A DNA stretch of 64,000 nt from assembly GCF_009812055.1 (NCBI RefSeq), contig NZ_WQNH01000004.1, forward strand, positions 150,447 to 214,446. The letters run 5' to 3'. The position numbers were made by a program, and so were the translations under genes. Source of the stretch: Chelativorans xinjiangensis. GTDB taxonomy: Bacteria; Pseudomonadota; Alphaproteobacteria; Rhizobiales; Rhizobiaceae. The notes below the pieces were generated by a model that was not told the origin of the DNA, did no database searches, and saw only the letters and a program-made list of their open reading frames with translations. Of the stretch, positions 1 through 7,677 are shown one piece after another (the first letter of the stretch is position 1; every line of letters starts with the position of its first letter).

Positions 1-30
1 GGATGAGTTGAAGCCGGACCACCCGACGCG

Positions 31-172
31 CGTCATCCCGGAAGCCGCAGCGAAGCGGAGGCTGTCCGGGACCCATTCCGGAACGTCGATGTCACGGAAT
101 GGATCCCGGCCCTCACGGAGCCTGTCCTCGGGCTCGCCGAAGGCGAGACCCGGGGGTTCGGCCGGTATGACG
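31..172. repeat. Full-length palindromic intergenic element (family 1, copy A)
   Basis: A 142-bp non-coding element that begins CGTCATCCCGGAAGCC and ends CCGGTATGACG, so its ends form an imperfect terminal inverted repeat. Inside, CCATTCCGGAA (73-83) is answered by ACGGAATGGATCCCGG (94-109), giving a two-armed palindromic layout. The left half is nearly identical to copies at 16838-16891 (reverse), 17275-17327 and 59995-60112. It lies just downstream of the phosphoesterase gene that ends at 205. The pattern resembles rhizobial intergenic mosaic repeats, but the family name is not certain. Confidence 0.8.
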
Positions 173-204
173 ACGGGTGAATCCACCCACGCCTCTCGAC
201 ACCC

Positions 205-1266
205 TCAGCCCACATCCTCCGCGATCTCCCGCGCCTCGGTCTTGATCGGCCTGTGCTTGAACGTGGCACAGACGACGCCGTGGTCGTTGGTGCCGCTCTC
301 CTTGTGGTCGTCGAAGTGAAGATGGTCGTTGTTGACCGTCATCCCGTCGAACATCCACAGGCGCCGCCTGCTGTTGTCGTAAAATTCCTCGCTGACGAGG
401 ATATGGTCGAGCGACTCCATCATGTCCTGGTGGATGTGGGTGTAATAGACGTCGCGCGTGCTGCGGTATTCCTGCAGCGTCTGCGCGGTGTAGAGGCTCA
501 CGTCGCCGCCGCCCATGGAATCGCCGACGAGATAGCGCGGCTGCTCGGTCAGGATGTTCGCCGTGTTGCTCTGCTGCCCGTCGTTGATGTCGCCCAGAAC
601 GATCACCGGCGTGCGCGTGCCCTTCATTCTCTCCGTCAGCATGAAGCGCAGGGCCGCGGCTTCCGCCGTGCGCCGGATGGTGGAGATGGCTGCCCCCAGG
701 TTTATCTGGTGCTTCTTGTAGGTTTCCTGATCGGCGTTGAACCAGTCCTCGCGGAACACTTTCGTCGGCGCCTTCGATTTCAGGTGGCAGACATAGACAT
801 GCACGGGCTCGTGGTCCTCGCGCGGGCTGATGTGGAAGTGCAGGACCGGCCGCGAGAAGCTGCCGATGTTGACGCCGATCGCCGGCGTCTGCGGGTCGTC
901 GCCGGTACTTCTCAGGACGAGCTTTTCCGGGAATGCCTCGATCCACTCCGCTTCCCCCGTCAGAAGCCCCTTGCGGACGATCGCCGCGCAGACGATGCGG
1001 GTGCCGTTGGCGTTTTCGGGCGCCAAGAGGTCGTAGTCGTCAGTCAGCCCCGAGGCCTCCAGCGCCCGGGTGACCGAAGCCGCATGCCAAAGCTCCTGGA
1101 ATCCGAAGACATCCGGCCGCAACTGGCGGAGCGCGCGCTGCGTCCAGTCGATCTTGCGCTCGTACTGCTCGTCAGACCAGCCATCGGCGTCCGTGTAGAT
1201 GGGCAGGCCCGGTTCGTTGAGGTTGTAGAGATTGAAGGTGCCGATGCTCAGCCGTTTCAGGTTCAT
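205..1266 (-). CDS. Endonuclease/exonuclease/phosphatase (EEP) family protein
   Basis: Predicted metal-dependent phosphoesterase of the DNase I-like EEP fold, 353 residues. The family's active-site blocks appear in order: GTFNLYNLN at the N-terminus, FQEL at 56-59, VCHLKSKAP mid-protein, VLGDIND in the second half, and SLDHILVS followed by NDHGVV near the C-terminus. Together these supply the usual metal-binding Glu and the Asp-x-Asn and Asp-His catalytic residues. There is no signal peptide or membrane segment, so it is probably cytoplasmic; the substrate (nucleic acid or another phosphoester) cannot be told. ATG at 1266 is chosen because AGGAGGG lies six bases upstream; an in-frame start at 1335 would add 23 residues outside the fold. 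It appears to be transcribed alone, about 100 bp downstream of the citE-like gene on the same strand. Confidence 0.85.
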   Translation of the reverse strand: MNLKRLSIGTFNLYNLNEPGLPIYTDADGWSDEQYERKIDWTQRALRQLRPDVFGFQELWHAASVTRALEASGLTDDYDLLAPENANGTRIVCAAIVRKGLLTGEAEWIEAFPEKLVLRSTGDDPQTPAIGVNIGSFSRPVLHFHISPREDHEPVHVYVCHLKSKAPTKVFREDWFNADQETYKKHQINLGAAISTIRRTAEAAALRFMLTERMKGTRTPVIVLGDINDGQQSNTANILTEQPRYLVGDSMGGGDVSLYTAQTLQEYRSTRDVYYTHIHQDMMESLDHILVSEEFYDNSRRRLWMFDGMTVNNDHLHFDDHKESGTNDHGVVCATFKHRPIKTEAREIAEDVG

Positions 1267-1364
1267 ATCGCCCTCCTGCATCTTGCCGGCGCGAGGCGGC
1301 AGGATAGCAGAAGTCGCACGATAAGGAGATGACAAGACGGGTAGGGCCGTACCACCTTCAGTCG

Positions 1365-2240
1365 TTAGCCACGCCCGGCCAGCCGCGCCCGTTTCAGGAT
1401 GCGCTCGGCGCGGATGAGATGCGGCCGGTCGACCATCTCGCCGTCGATGCTCACGACGCCCGCCTCGCCGGCCTCCTCCAAGGCGGCGACGATGCGGCGC
1501 GCGTGCGCAACCGCTTCCTCGGACGGCGTGAAAGCATCGTTGATGATCGGCACCTGCGCCGGGTGGATCGCCATCTTGGCGGTAAACCCGTCGCGCTCTG
1601 CCTCAAGGCACTCCCGGGTAAACCCCGCCTCGTCGCGGAAATTCGGGAAAACCGTGTCGACCGCGGGCACGCCCGCCGCACTCGCACCGAGCAGCGCCAT
1701 GGCGCGGGCGAGCGCGAAGACGCCGGTGAAGCGCCCCTCATCGTCGCGTGCCGTGCGCGCACCGACCTCGGCCGAAAGATCCTCCGCCCCCCAGGTGAGG
1801 CCGCAAAGGCGCGCGCTGGCGCCGGCATAGGTGCCGGCCGCGAAGACGGCCCTGGCCGTTTCCGTGACGAGGGGCAGGATGGCGGTCGCTCCGTCCTCGA
1901 TGCCGTTTTCCGCCTCGTGGACGCGCAGTTTCACCGCAAGCCGCGTCACATCCTGCCCGCCCTCCGCCTTGGGCAGCATGATGCCGGCCGGCCGCACGGG
2001 CATGACGGCGGCCAGATCGTCGTCCGCGAGCCCCGTCGACAGGGCATTCACGCGCACATAGAGGAGGGCAGGGGCGTCCCCGTTCTCTGCCAGGAAATCG
2101 GCCGTGATCCGCCGCGCCGCCTCCTTGCGCCCCGGCGCCACCGAATCCTCCAGATCGAGGATAAGCACGTCCGCGCCCACCGAGAGCGCCTTTTCCAGCT
2201 TCCTCTCCGAATCGCCCGGAACGAACAGCAGCGAGCGCAT
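1365..2240 (-). CDS. HpcH/HpaI aldolase / CitE-like CoA ester lyase
   Basis: A 291-residue TIM-barrel lyase of the citrate lyase beta/malyl-CoA lyase family. The N-terminus MRSLLFVPGDSERKLEKAL and DVLILDLEDSV (metal and substrate binding region) are typical, as are MLPKAEGG, a Glu-rich LVTETARAV block and WGAEDLSAE, and the C-terminal AIHPAQVPIIN. Family members cleave or form CoA thioesters such as malyl-CoA or citramalyl-CoA, or hydrolyse malyl-CoA; the exact substrate is not determinable. Its ATG shares one base with the TGA of the upstream maoC-like gene (TGATG), so the two are translationally coupled. A hydratase plus lyase pair fits stepwise processing of a branched C4-C5 acyl-CoA, but this is inference. 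Confidence 0.85.
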   Translation of the reverse strand: MRSLLFVPGDSERKLEKALSVGADVLILDLEDSVAPGRKEAARRITADFLAENGDAPALLYVRVNALSTGLADDDLAAVMPVRPAGIMLPKAEGGQDVTRLAVKLRVHEAENGIEDGATAILPLVTETARAVFAAGTYAGASARLCGLTWGAEDLSAEVGARTARDDEGRFTGVFALARAMALLGASAAGVPAVDTVFPNFRDEAGFTRECLEAERDGFTAKMAIHPAQVPIINDAFTPSEEAVAHARRIVAALEEAGEAGVVSIDGEMVDRPHLIRAERILKRARLAGRG

Positions 2241-2704
2241 CAGGACCTGCCCTCCGTCGGCCTCTTGACGATCATCGCCTGGCGCAGAGAGCGGGCCACC
2301 AGCACGTCGTTCTGGTTATAGGCGCGGTGCTCGAATTCCACGATGCCGCGGTCCGGCTTCGATTTCGATGCGCGCACGCTTTTCACCTCCGTCTCCACGC
2401 GCACGGTATCGCCGTGGAAGAGGGGGTGCGGGAAGGTGGTCTCCGTCATCCCCAGATTGGCGATGGTCGTGCCGAGCGTGGTGTCGTGCACGGAAATGCC
2501 GATCATCAGCCCGAGCGTGAAGAGCGAATTGACGAGCGGTTTCCCCCATTCGGTCTTCTCCGCGAAGTCGAAGTCGATGTGCAGCGGCTGCGGGTTCAGC
2601 GTCATGACGGAGAAGAGCACGTTGTCGCTCTCCGTGACCGTCTTGCGCAGCGTATGCCTGAAGACGTGCCCGGGCGTGAAATCCTCCAGATAAAGTCCCG
2701 CCAT
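2240..2704 (-). CDS. MaoC-family dehydratase (hot-dog fold)
   Basis: A 154-residue single-domain MaoC-like protein, predicted to hydrate or dehydrate a CoA thioester. Seen in the sequence are the characteristic N-terminal YLEDFTPGHVFRH, the hydratase block MTLNPQPLHIDFDFA carrying the expected Asn and His (N-x-x-P-L-H-x-D), and the LVNSLFTLGLMIGISV helix of the hot-dog core. It is the first gene of a two-gene unit with the citE-like lyase, overlapping it by one base. The ATG at 2704 is preceded by GAGAAGCAGAG. The region 2705-2831 upstream is a divergent promoter zone shared with the DUF2336 gene. A role as an enoyl-CoA or mesaconyl-type hydratase is plausible but the substrate is unknown. 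Confidence 0.85.
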   Translation of the reverse strand: MAGLYLEDFTPGHVFRHTLRKTVTESDNVLFSVMTLNPQPLHIDFDFAEKTEWGKPLVNSLFTLGLMIGISVHDTTLGTTIANLGMTETTFPHPLFHGDTVRVETEVKSVRASKSKPDRGIVEFEHRAYNQNDVLVARSLRQAMIVKRPTEGRS

Positions 2705-2831
2705 CTCTGCTTCTCCCGGCTTCCGACACGCTTTTGATAGGCGCCGGCGAACCGGCCCGCAAGGCGCGCATTATGGTAAACGATTCCTATACGAATTGCC
2801 GCTAGCCTGATCTCCAGGCGGGGGCAGGCAG

Positions 2832-3971
2832 TTGAATACAATCCGGCATTTCCTGAAATGGGTCGAGACGGCGAAGGTCGCCGAGCGGGCGGAGGCGGCG
2901 GCCGCGCTGGCGCGCGCCTATATCCGGAACGACCTTTCCTTCGACAACCGTATGGCGGCCGAGGCCGCGTTGACACTGCTTCTGGACGATCCGTCGGCCA
3001 AGGTGCGGCTGGCGCTGTCCGAAACGCTTTCGCTGAGCCGCCACGCGCCCGCCCAGGTGGTCGCCGCACTTGCCGACGACCAGCCCGAGGTCGCCGCTCC
3101 CATCCTCGTGCGCTCGCCGCTTCTTTCCGACAGCGATCTTGTCGACCGCGCGGCGACGGGCGAAGCGGAAATTCAGTGTCTGCTGGCCTGCCGGCCGCGG
3201 GTCCCCATGGCGCTATCGGCCGCACTCGCCGAGGTCGGCACGGTCGAGGCCTGCACGGCGCTGGTGGAGAACGACGGCGCGGAGATCGCCGCCGTCAGCT
3301 TCCGCCGCATGATCGAGCGCCACGGCGGCAGCGCGGTGCTGCGCGCCGCCCTTGCCGCCGACCGGCGCCTGCCGCCGGATTGCCGGCATATGCTTGTCGT
3401 GCGGGTAGGCGAGGCGCTCTCGGCCGCCCCCCTCGTGCAGGCGCTGATGGGCGCCGCGCGCGCCGAAAAGCTGGCACGCGAAGCCTGTATCCGCGCCTCG
3501 ATCACCCTCATCGACCGCACCGAACCCCGCGAACACGCCGCCCTGGTTGAGCATCTGCGCCTGCGCGGCGACCTCACCTCGGGCTTCCTGGTGCGCACGG
3601 TGGCGCACGGCAAGGTGGATTTCTTCGGCGCGGCACTGGTCGCGCTGGCGGGCCAGGGCAGCCCCCGCGTGCAGGCGCTCCTGTCTCGCGCCCGCAGCAC
3701 CGCGCTTACCGCCCTCCTTTCCGGCGCCGGCCTGAAGCCGGCCGCCCACGCGCCGATCCTCACGGCGCTGCAGATCTGGCGCGAGGTGGCGTGCGGCAAG
3801 CGCACGGCAGGCCCGCAGGAGGTCTCCTGGCACATGCTGAAGGCGCTGGAAACGTCGACGGCGGGAACGCAATCCGACCGCACCGCCCTCGCCACCCTCC
3901 TGAAGCGCATCCACCTCGACGTCCTGCGCGAAAACGCCCGCCTGCAGGCGCTTGCGCTGGCCGCGGCGTAG
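2832..3971 (+). CDS. DUF2336 domain-containing protein
   Basis: A 379-residue, all-helical, Ala/Leu/Arg-rich protein that I place in DUF2336, a family common in Alphaproteobacteria. The N-terminal part is built from HEAT-like helical pairs: AAEAALTLLLDDPSAKVRLALSETLSLS is followed by repeated units such as AALADDQPEVAAPILVRSPLLSDSDLV and CLLACRPRVPMALSAALAE. No signal peptide, membrane helix or catalytic motif is visible, so a scaffolding or regulatory role is likely; no function is established. Start is TTG at 2832, behind GGGGGCAGG; no earlier or nearby ATG exists in frame. The gene stops with TAG exactly where a repeat element begins (3972), and it converges on parE. Confidence 0.75.
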   Translation: MNTIRHFLKWVETAKVAERAEAAAALARAYIRNDLSFDNRMAAEAALTLLLDDPSAKVRLALSETLSLSRHAPAQVVAALADDQPEVAAPILVRSPLLSDSDLVDRAATGEAEIQCLLACRPRVPMALSAALAEVGTVEACTALVENDGAEIAAVSFRRMIERHGGSAVLRAALAADRRLPPDCRHMLVVRVGEALSAAPLVQALMGAARAEKLAREACIRASITLIDRTEPREHAALVEHLRLRGDLTSGFLVRTVAHGKVDFFGAALVALAGQGSPRVQALLSRARSTALTALLSGAGLKPAAHAPILTALQIWREVACGKRTAGPQEVSWHMLKALETSTAGTQSDRTALATLLKRIHLDVLRENARLQALALAAA

Positions 3972-4283
3972 CCTTTCCTTCCCCCTTGCGGGGAAGGTGG
4001 GCCCGCCGGCTTGCCGGCGGGCTCGGATGGGGGTGGCCGCGCCCGCGTGCCGGCGTTTCAAAATTCAGCAAGAGCAATTCCAGGAAAAGTGGAAACCGGC
4101 TTTCCGTCCGGGATTGCGACAAAACAAGGAGTTAGACCAGCTCATCGATTCTGTGAAACGATGAACTGGTCTAAATAGCGCACCTACCGAATTTCAATCG
4201 TCGGCACGCGTGCTCGGCCACCCCCATCCGTCCACCCGCCTTCGGCGGCTGGCCACCTTCCCCTCAAGGGGGAAGGAAAGGGG
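3972..4283. repeat. Composite repeat block between convergent DUF2336 and parE genes
   Basis: This 312-bp gene-free gap is almost wholly repeats. 3972-4055 and 4199-4283 are inverted copies of one element (family 3) that starts CCTTTCCTTCCCCCTTG, contains GGATGGGGGTGGCCG and ends near GTGCCGGCG. Each copy begins directly after the TAG stop of its neighbouring gene. Between them, 4070-4174 is a second family: AGCAATTCCAGGAAAAGTGG, then a hairpin with 19-nt arms at 4132-4150 and 4156-4174 (two mismatches) around a CTGTG loop. The block may act as a bidirectional transcription barrier. Confidence 0.75.
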
Positions 4284-6332
4284 CTAAATATCCAGCTCCT
4301 CCACGAACTCCGCGTTCTCCTGGATAAAGCGGAAGCGTGCCTCGGGCTTCGTTCCCATCAGCGCGTCGATGGCCATCTTCGTCGCCTCCACGCTGTCCAG
4401 CACGTCGATGCGCAGCAGCATGCGCTGGGCGGGGTCCATGGTGGTGTCCTTGAGCTGCTTCGGCATCATTTCGCCCAGCCCCTTGAAGCGGCCGATCTCC
4501 ACCTTGCCGCGGCCGGTGAACTCTTCGCGCAGCAGCTCCTCCTTGTGCGCATCGTCGCGCGCATACATGGTCTTGCCGCCCTGGCTGATCTTGTAGAGCG
4601 GCGGCACGGCGAGGAACAGGTGCCCGCCCTCGATGAGCTGGGGCATCTCCTGATAGAAGAAGGTGATCAGAAGCGAGGCGATGTGGGCGCCGTCGACGTC
4701 CGCGTCGGTCATGATGATGACGCGCTCGTAGCGCAGGTCGTCCTCGCGGTATTTCGAGCGCGTGCCGCAGCCGAGCGCCTGTACCAGGTCGGAAATCTGC
4801 TGGTTGGCGGCAAGCTTGCCATGGCCGGCGCTGGCCACGTTCAGGATCTTGCCGCGCAGCGGCAGCACGGCCTGGGTGGCACGGTTGCGCGCCTGCTTGG
4901 CCGACCCGCCGGCCGAATCGCCCTCGACGATGAAGATCTCGGCGCCCGCTGCCGCGCCCACCGTGCAGTCGGCGAGCTTGCCGGGCAGGCGCAGCTTGCG
5001 CACCGCGCTCTTGCGGCTCACCTCGCGCTCCTGCCTGCGCTTGAGGCGCTCGTCGGCGCGCGCGATTACCCAGTCGAGCAGCTTCGAGGCTTCCTGCGGG
5101 TTGTCGGCCAGCCAATGGTCGAAGGGGTCGCGCACCGCGTTCTCGACCATGCGCATGGCGGCGGCCGTGGCCAGCTTGTCCTTGGTCTGGCCGACGAACT
5201 CCGGCTCGCGCACGAAGACCGACAGCATGCCGGCGGCCGAGATCATCACGTCCTCGGCGGTGACGATCGAAGCACGCTTGTTCCCCGTCAGCTCGGCATA
5301 GCTGCGCAGGCCCTTCAGGAGGGCGGACCGGAAGCCCAGTTCGTGCGTGCCGCCCTCGGGTGTCGGGATGGTGTTGCAGTAGGAGTTCAGGAAGGCATCG
5401 CCCCCATACCACGTGACGGCCCATTCCACCGCCCCATGCCCGCCGCGCTTCTCGCTGCGTCCGGAAAAGGCTTCGCGCGTGACCTGGAACTCGCCGTCGA
5501 GCGAGGCCGCAAGAAAATCCTTGAGCCCGCCGGGGAAGTGGAAGCTGGCCTTTTCCGGCGTCTCGTCCTTCTCGCCGAGCAGGGAAGGGGCGCAGGCCCA
5601 GCGGATTTCCACGCCACCGAAGAGATAGGCCTTGGAGCGGGCCATGCGGTAGAGGCGGGCGGGCTGGAACTTCGCGCCGGCCCCGAAAATCTCCTCGTCC
5701 GGCCTGAAGCGCACGCGCGTGCCACGCCGGTTGGGTGCGTCTCCGAGCGCCTCCAGCTTGCCCAGCGGCGCCCCGCGCGAAAAGCGCTGGCGGTAGAGCT
5801 TGCGGCCCCGCGCCACCTCCACTTCCAGCATCTCGGAGAGCGCGTTGACCACCGATACGCCCACGCCGTGCAAGCCGCCCGAGGTCTCGTAGACCTTGGA
5901 ATCGAATTTGCCGCCGGCATGCAGCGTCGTCATGATGACCTCGAGCGCCGACTTGTCCTTGAACTTCGGATGCGGGTCGACCGGGATGCCGCGGCCGTTG
6001 TCGGTGACGGTGAGGAAACCGTCGGCGCCCACCTCCACCTCGATGAAAGTGGCGTGGCCGGCCACCGCCTCGTCCATGGAATTGTCGATGACCTCGGCGA
6101 AGAGGTGATGCAGCGCCTTGTCGTCCGTGCCGCCGATATACATGCCCGGCCGCCGGCGCACCGGCTCCAGCCCCTCCAGCACCTCGATATCGGCCGCGTT
6201 GTAGCCCTCGCCGGTGTCCCGCGGCGCGGCCGCGCGCGGCGCCTTGCGCTGCGGCGCCGCCGGCGCTTCCGGCTGCTTCACGCGTTCGGCGCTGGTCCCC
6301 AGCCCGGCAAAGAGGTCGTTGGTATCGTCCAT
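4284..6332 (-). CDS. parE: DNA topoisomerase IV subunit B
   Basis: ATPase subunit of topoisomerase IV, which decatenates daughter chromosomes with ParC. The 682-residue protein has the GHKL ATPase domain (LEPVRRRPGMYIGG near residue 60, EVIDNSMDEAVAG, VTDNGRGIPVD, and GLHGVGVSVVNAL in the ATP lid), a transducer domain, and the Toprim domain with IVEGDSAGGSAKQ and IIMTDADVDGAHI. The C-terminal zone QLKDTTMDP is typical. Its short length without the gyrase insertion and the direct RRRPGMYIGG to GGTDDKALHH spacing favour ParE over GyrB. ATG at 6332 is preferred over the adjacent in-frame TTG at 6335. A LexA-type box lies 72-86 bp upstream (6404-6418), suggesting SOS control. The 3' end abuts an intergenic repeat. 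Confidence 0.95.
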   Translation of the reverse strand: MDDTNDLFAGLGTSAERVKQPEAPAAPQRKAPRAAAPRDTGEGYNAADIEVLEGLEPVRRRPGMYIGGTDDKALHHLFAEVIDNSMDEAVAGHATFIEVEVGADGFLTVTDNGRGIPVDPHPKFKDKSALEVIMTTLHAGGKFDSKVYETSGGLHGVGVSVVNALSEMLEVEVARGRKLYRQRFSRGAPLGKLEALGDAPNRRGTRVRFRPDEEIFGAGAKFQPARLYRMARSKAYLFGGVEIRWACAPSLLGEKDETPEKASFHFPGGLKDFLAASLDGEFQVTREAFSGRSEKRGGHGAVEWAVTWYGGDAFLNSYCNTIPTPEGGTHELGFRSALLKGLRSYAELTGNKRASIVTAEDVMISAAGMLSVFVREPEFVGQTKDKLATAAAMRMVENAVRDPFDHWLADNPQEASKLLDWVIARADERLKRRQEREVSRKSAVRKLRLPGKLADCTVGAAAGAEIFIVEGDSAGGSAKQARNRATQAVLPLRGKILNVASAGHGKLAANQQISDLVQALGCGTRSKYREDDLRYERVIIMTDADVDGAHIASLLITFFYQEMPQLIEGGHLFLAVPPLYKISQGGKTMYARDDAHKEELLREEFTGRGKVEIGRFKGLGEMMPKQLKDTTMDPAQRMLLRIDVLDSVEATKMAIDALMGTKPEARFRFIQENAEFVEELDI

Positions 6333-6403
6333 CAAATAGCTCTTCCCATACCCCGCGAATCATCGGCGATCTTGCCATGCTTTCCATGGCAAAGCTAAGG
6401 CTT

Positions 6404-6418
6404 GTTCCGGTTCCGTTC
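6404..6418 (-). promoter_or_regulatory. Putative LexA box upstream of parE
   Basis: GTTC-CGGTTCC-GTTC matches the alphaproteobacterial LexA consensus GTTC-N7-GTTC exactly. It lies 72 bp upstream of the parE start and no other gene start is within range on the opposite strand. parE has been reported in alphaproteobacterial SOS regulons, which supports the call. Confidence 0.65.
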
Positions 6419-6503
6419 AGTTAAGACGACCGTCCACCGGGCCGTATGCGCGTGAATATCGAACTCGACATGGATTGTGTCATAGGGGAAGACGCCGCCG
6501 CCT

Positions 6504-7169
6504 TCAACGCGGCGCGGTGCTCAGCCAATCGAAAACTGGCTTCAGCCCGATGAACGCGGCGAGACAGCGGTCCATAAAACGGCTTTCGCAGGCCTCGCGT
6601 GGATTGGCGAAGTCCATCCAGCCTGTCAGCGATTTGCGGCGCAGGAGATCCGCGCGAGGATGGTCGGCAGCATAGGGCTGCGGCACGCGTTTCAACTCCG
6701 GCTTGCTGACCCGGACATCGGCCGGCAGTTGCCCGATCAACCGCGCAAGCCTCTCTCCGTCCTTTCCCGCCACACGGGCGCGAAATGCGTCGAGGTCGCC
6801 TTTGTAAAGCTCGAACACGCCGGTTCCCGCCGTCAGCCGCTCCGGTTCCAGGCCGAAATACCATCCGGGCTGCGATGTGCTGCCTGTTTCAGCCATGAAG
6901 GAGATGTGCAAATGCGCGTTGTAGGGCGTTTTGTCCCTGGAGAAGCGCACATCCCTGTGGATACGGAAGATTTTCGGGCGGTGCGGCAGTCCGGTCATCT
7001 CCTCCAGCCGTCCGGTCACGACGCGGCAGAAGTCCTCGGCGGGAGCCTTCACCGCGCGCTCGTAGACGGCCTTGTTCTCGGTGAACCAGTCACGATTGTT
7101 GTTGGCGCGCAAGGCGGTCAGGAAATCCAGCGCCTCTCCCGGAAAATGCGAAAATCCACCTCCATCCAT
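6504..7169 (-). CDS. DUF2461 family protein
   Basis: A 221-residue protein of the DUF2461 (TIGR02453-type) family, widespread in bacteria but without known function. The family signature is visible: FLTALRANNNRDWFTENKAVYE near the N-terminus, then PHRPKIFRIHRDVRFSRDKTPYNAHLH, followed by GWYFGLEP. No signal peptide or membrane segment is present. ATG at 7169 is chosen for its close GGGGAG; an in-frame extension to 7259 would run into the coding region of the TfoX-like gene. It lies 17 bp downstream of that gene on the same strand, so the two are likely cotranscribed. The 171-bp gap to parE downstream holds only the LexA box. Confidence 0.8.
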   Translation of the reverse strand: MDGGGFSHFPGEALDFLTALRANNNRDWFTENKAVYERAVKAPAEDFCRVVTGRLEEMTGLPHRPKIFRIHRDVRFSRDKTPYNAHLHISFMAETGSTSQPGWYFGLEPERLTAGTGVFELYKGDLDAFRARVAGKDGERLARLIGQLPADVRVSKPELKRVPQPYAADHPRADLLRRKSLTGWMDFANPREACESRFMDRCLAAFIGLKPVFDWLSTAPR

Positions 7170-7186
7170 CTCCCCGCTCCCCGCCT

Positions 7187-7528
7187 TTACTTCGCCGGCA
7201 GGGTGCTGACGAAACCGAGCGCCAGCGAAACCCACGCCTTCAGCGCATAATCGTCGCAAGCCTCCGCGTCGACGAAGATGAAGCCGCTCATGCGCTTTCC
7301 GCCCATCTCCATCGGCTGCGCGCCGGAGCGGGCAAGGGCTTCAGCCTGGTTTTCCTTGCCGACGCGGAAGAGAAACCGGCCTTCGCCCGCCTTGGTGCGG
7401 TCGGCACCGCCGATCATGTTGCCGTCGAGCATGAAGCAGACACCGCCCATCATGCGCTTTTCCGAGAGCCCTTGCAGGCCTTCCAACGCGCCGCGCATGC
7501 GGTCGGCAAGCTGTTCGTCATAGGCCAT
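7187..7528 (-). CDS. TfoX N-terminal domain protein
   Basis: A 113-residue protein consisting of the TfoX/Sxy N-terminal domain alone. Seen are MAYDEQLADRMRGAL, SEKRMMGGVCFMLDGNMIGG (the R-M-x-G-G core of the family), FLFRVGKENQAEAL and MSGFIFVD. In gammaproteobacteria full-length TfoX/Sxy regulates competence, but stand-alone N-terminal domains are widespread in rhizobia and uncharacterised, so no competence role should be assumed. ATG at 7528 has AAGGAG eight bases upstream; the in-frame start at 7573 is weaker. It is followed 17 bp later by the DUF2461 gene, and gcvP ends 150 bp upstream on the same strand. Confidence 0.8.
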   Translation of the reverse strand: MAYDEQLADRMRGALEGLQGLSEKRMMGGVCFMLDGNMIGGADRTKAGEGRFLFRVGKENQAEALARSGAQPMEMGGKRMSGFIFVDAEACDDYALKAWVSLALGFVSTLPAK

Positions 7529-7677
7529 GGGACCCACTCCTTCTGCAAGCGGATCGGGCGCCATGGATTCCAAACGCCGTCAACGGATGCGCCCGGCCAG
7601 CCATCGTGCCACGGCCGGCCGTGACCTGCATAGACGGTTGCCGCAGGCTCCTGCCATTTCTCCTGACGCGAAAGGCC

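Noticed and set aside
31..172. CRISPR-like repeat
   Set aside because: The copies are dispersed and palindromic without regularly spaced unique spacers, and no cas genes exist in the window.
4545..6398. Long open frame antisense to parE
   Set aside because: A frame of over 600 codons with no family motifs; it is the codon-bias shadow of parE on the opposite strand, common in GC-rich genomes.
7609..7622. Palindrome CACGGCCGGCCGTG downstream of gcvP
   Set aside because: A 14-bp perfect palindrome, but no T-tract follows and such GC palindromes are frequent by chance here; not enough to call a terminator.
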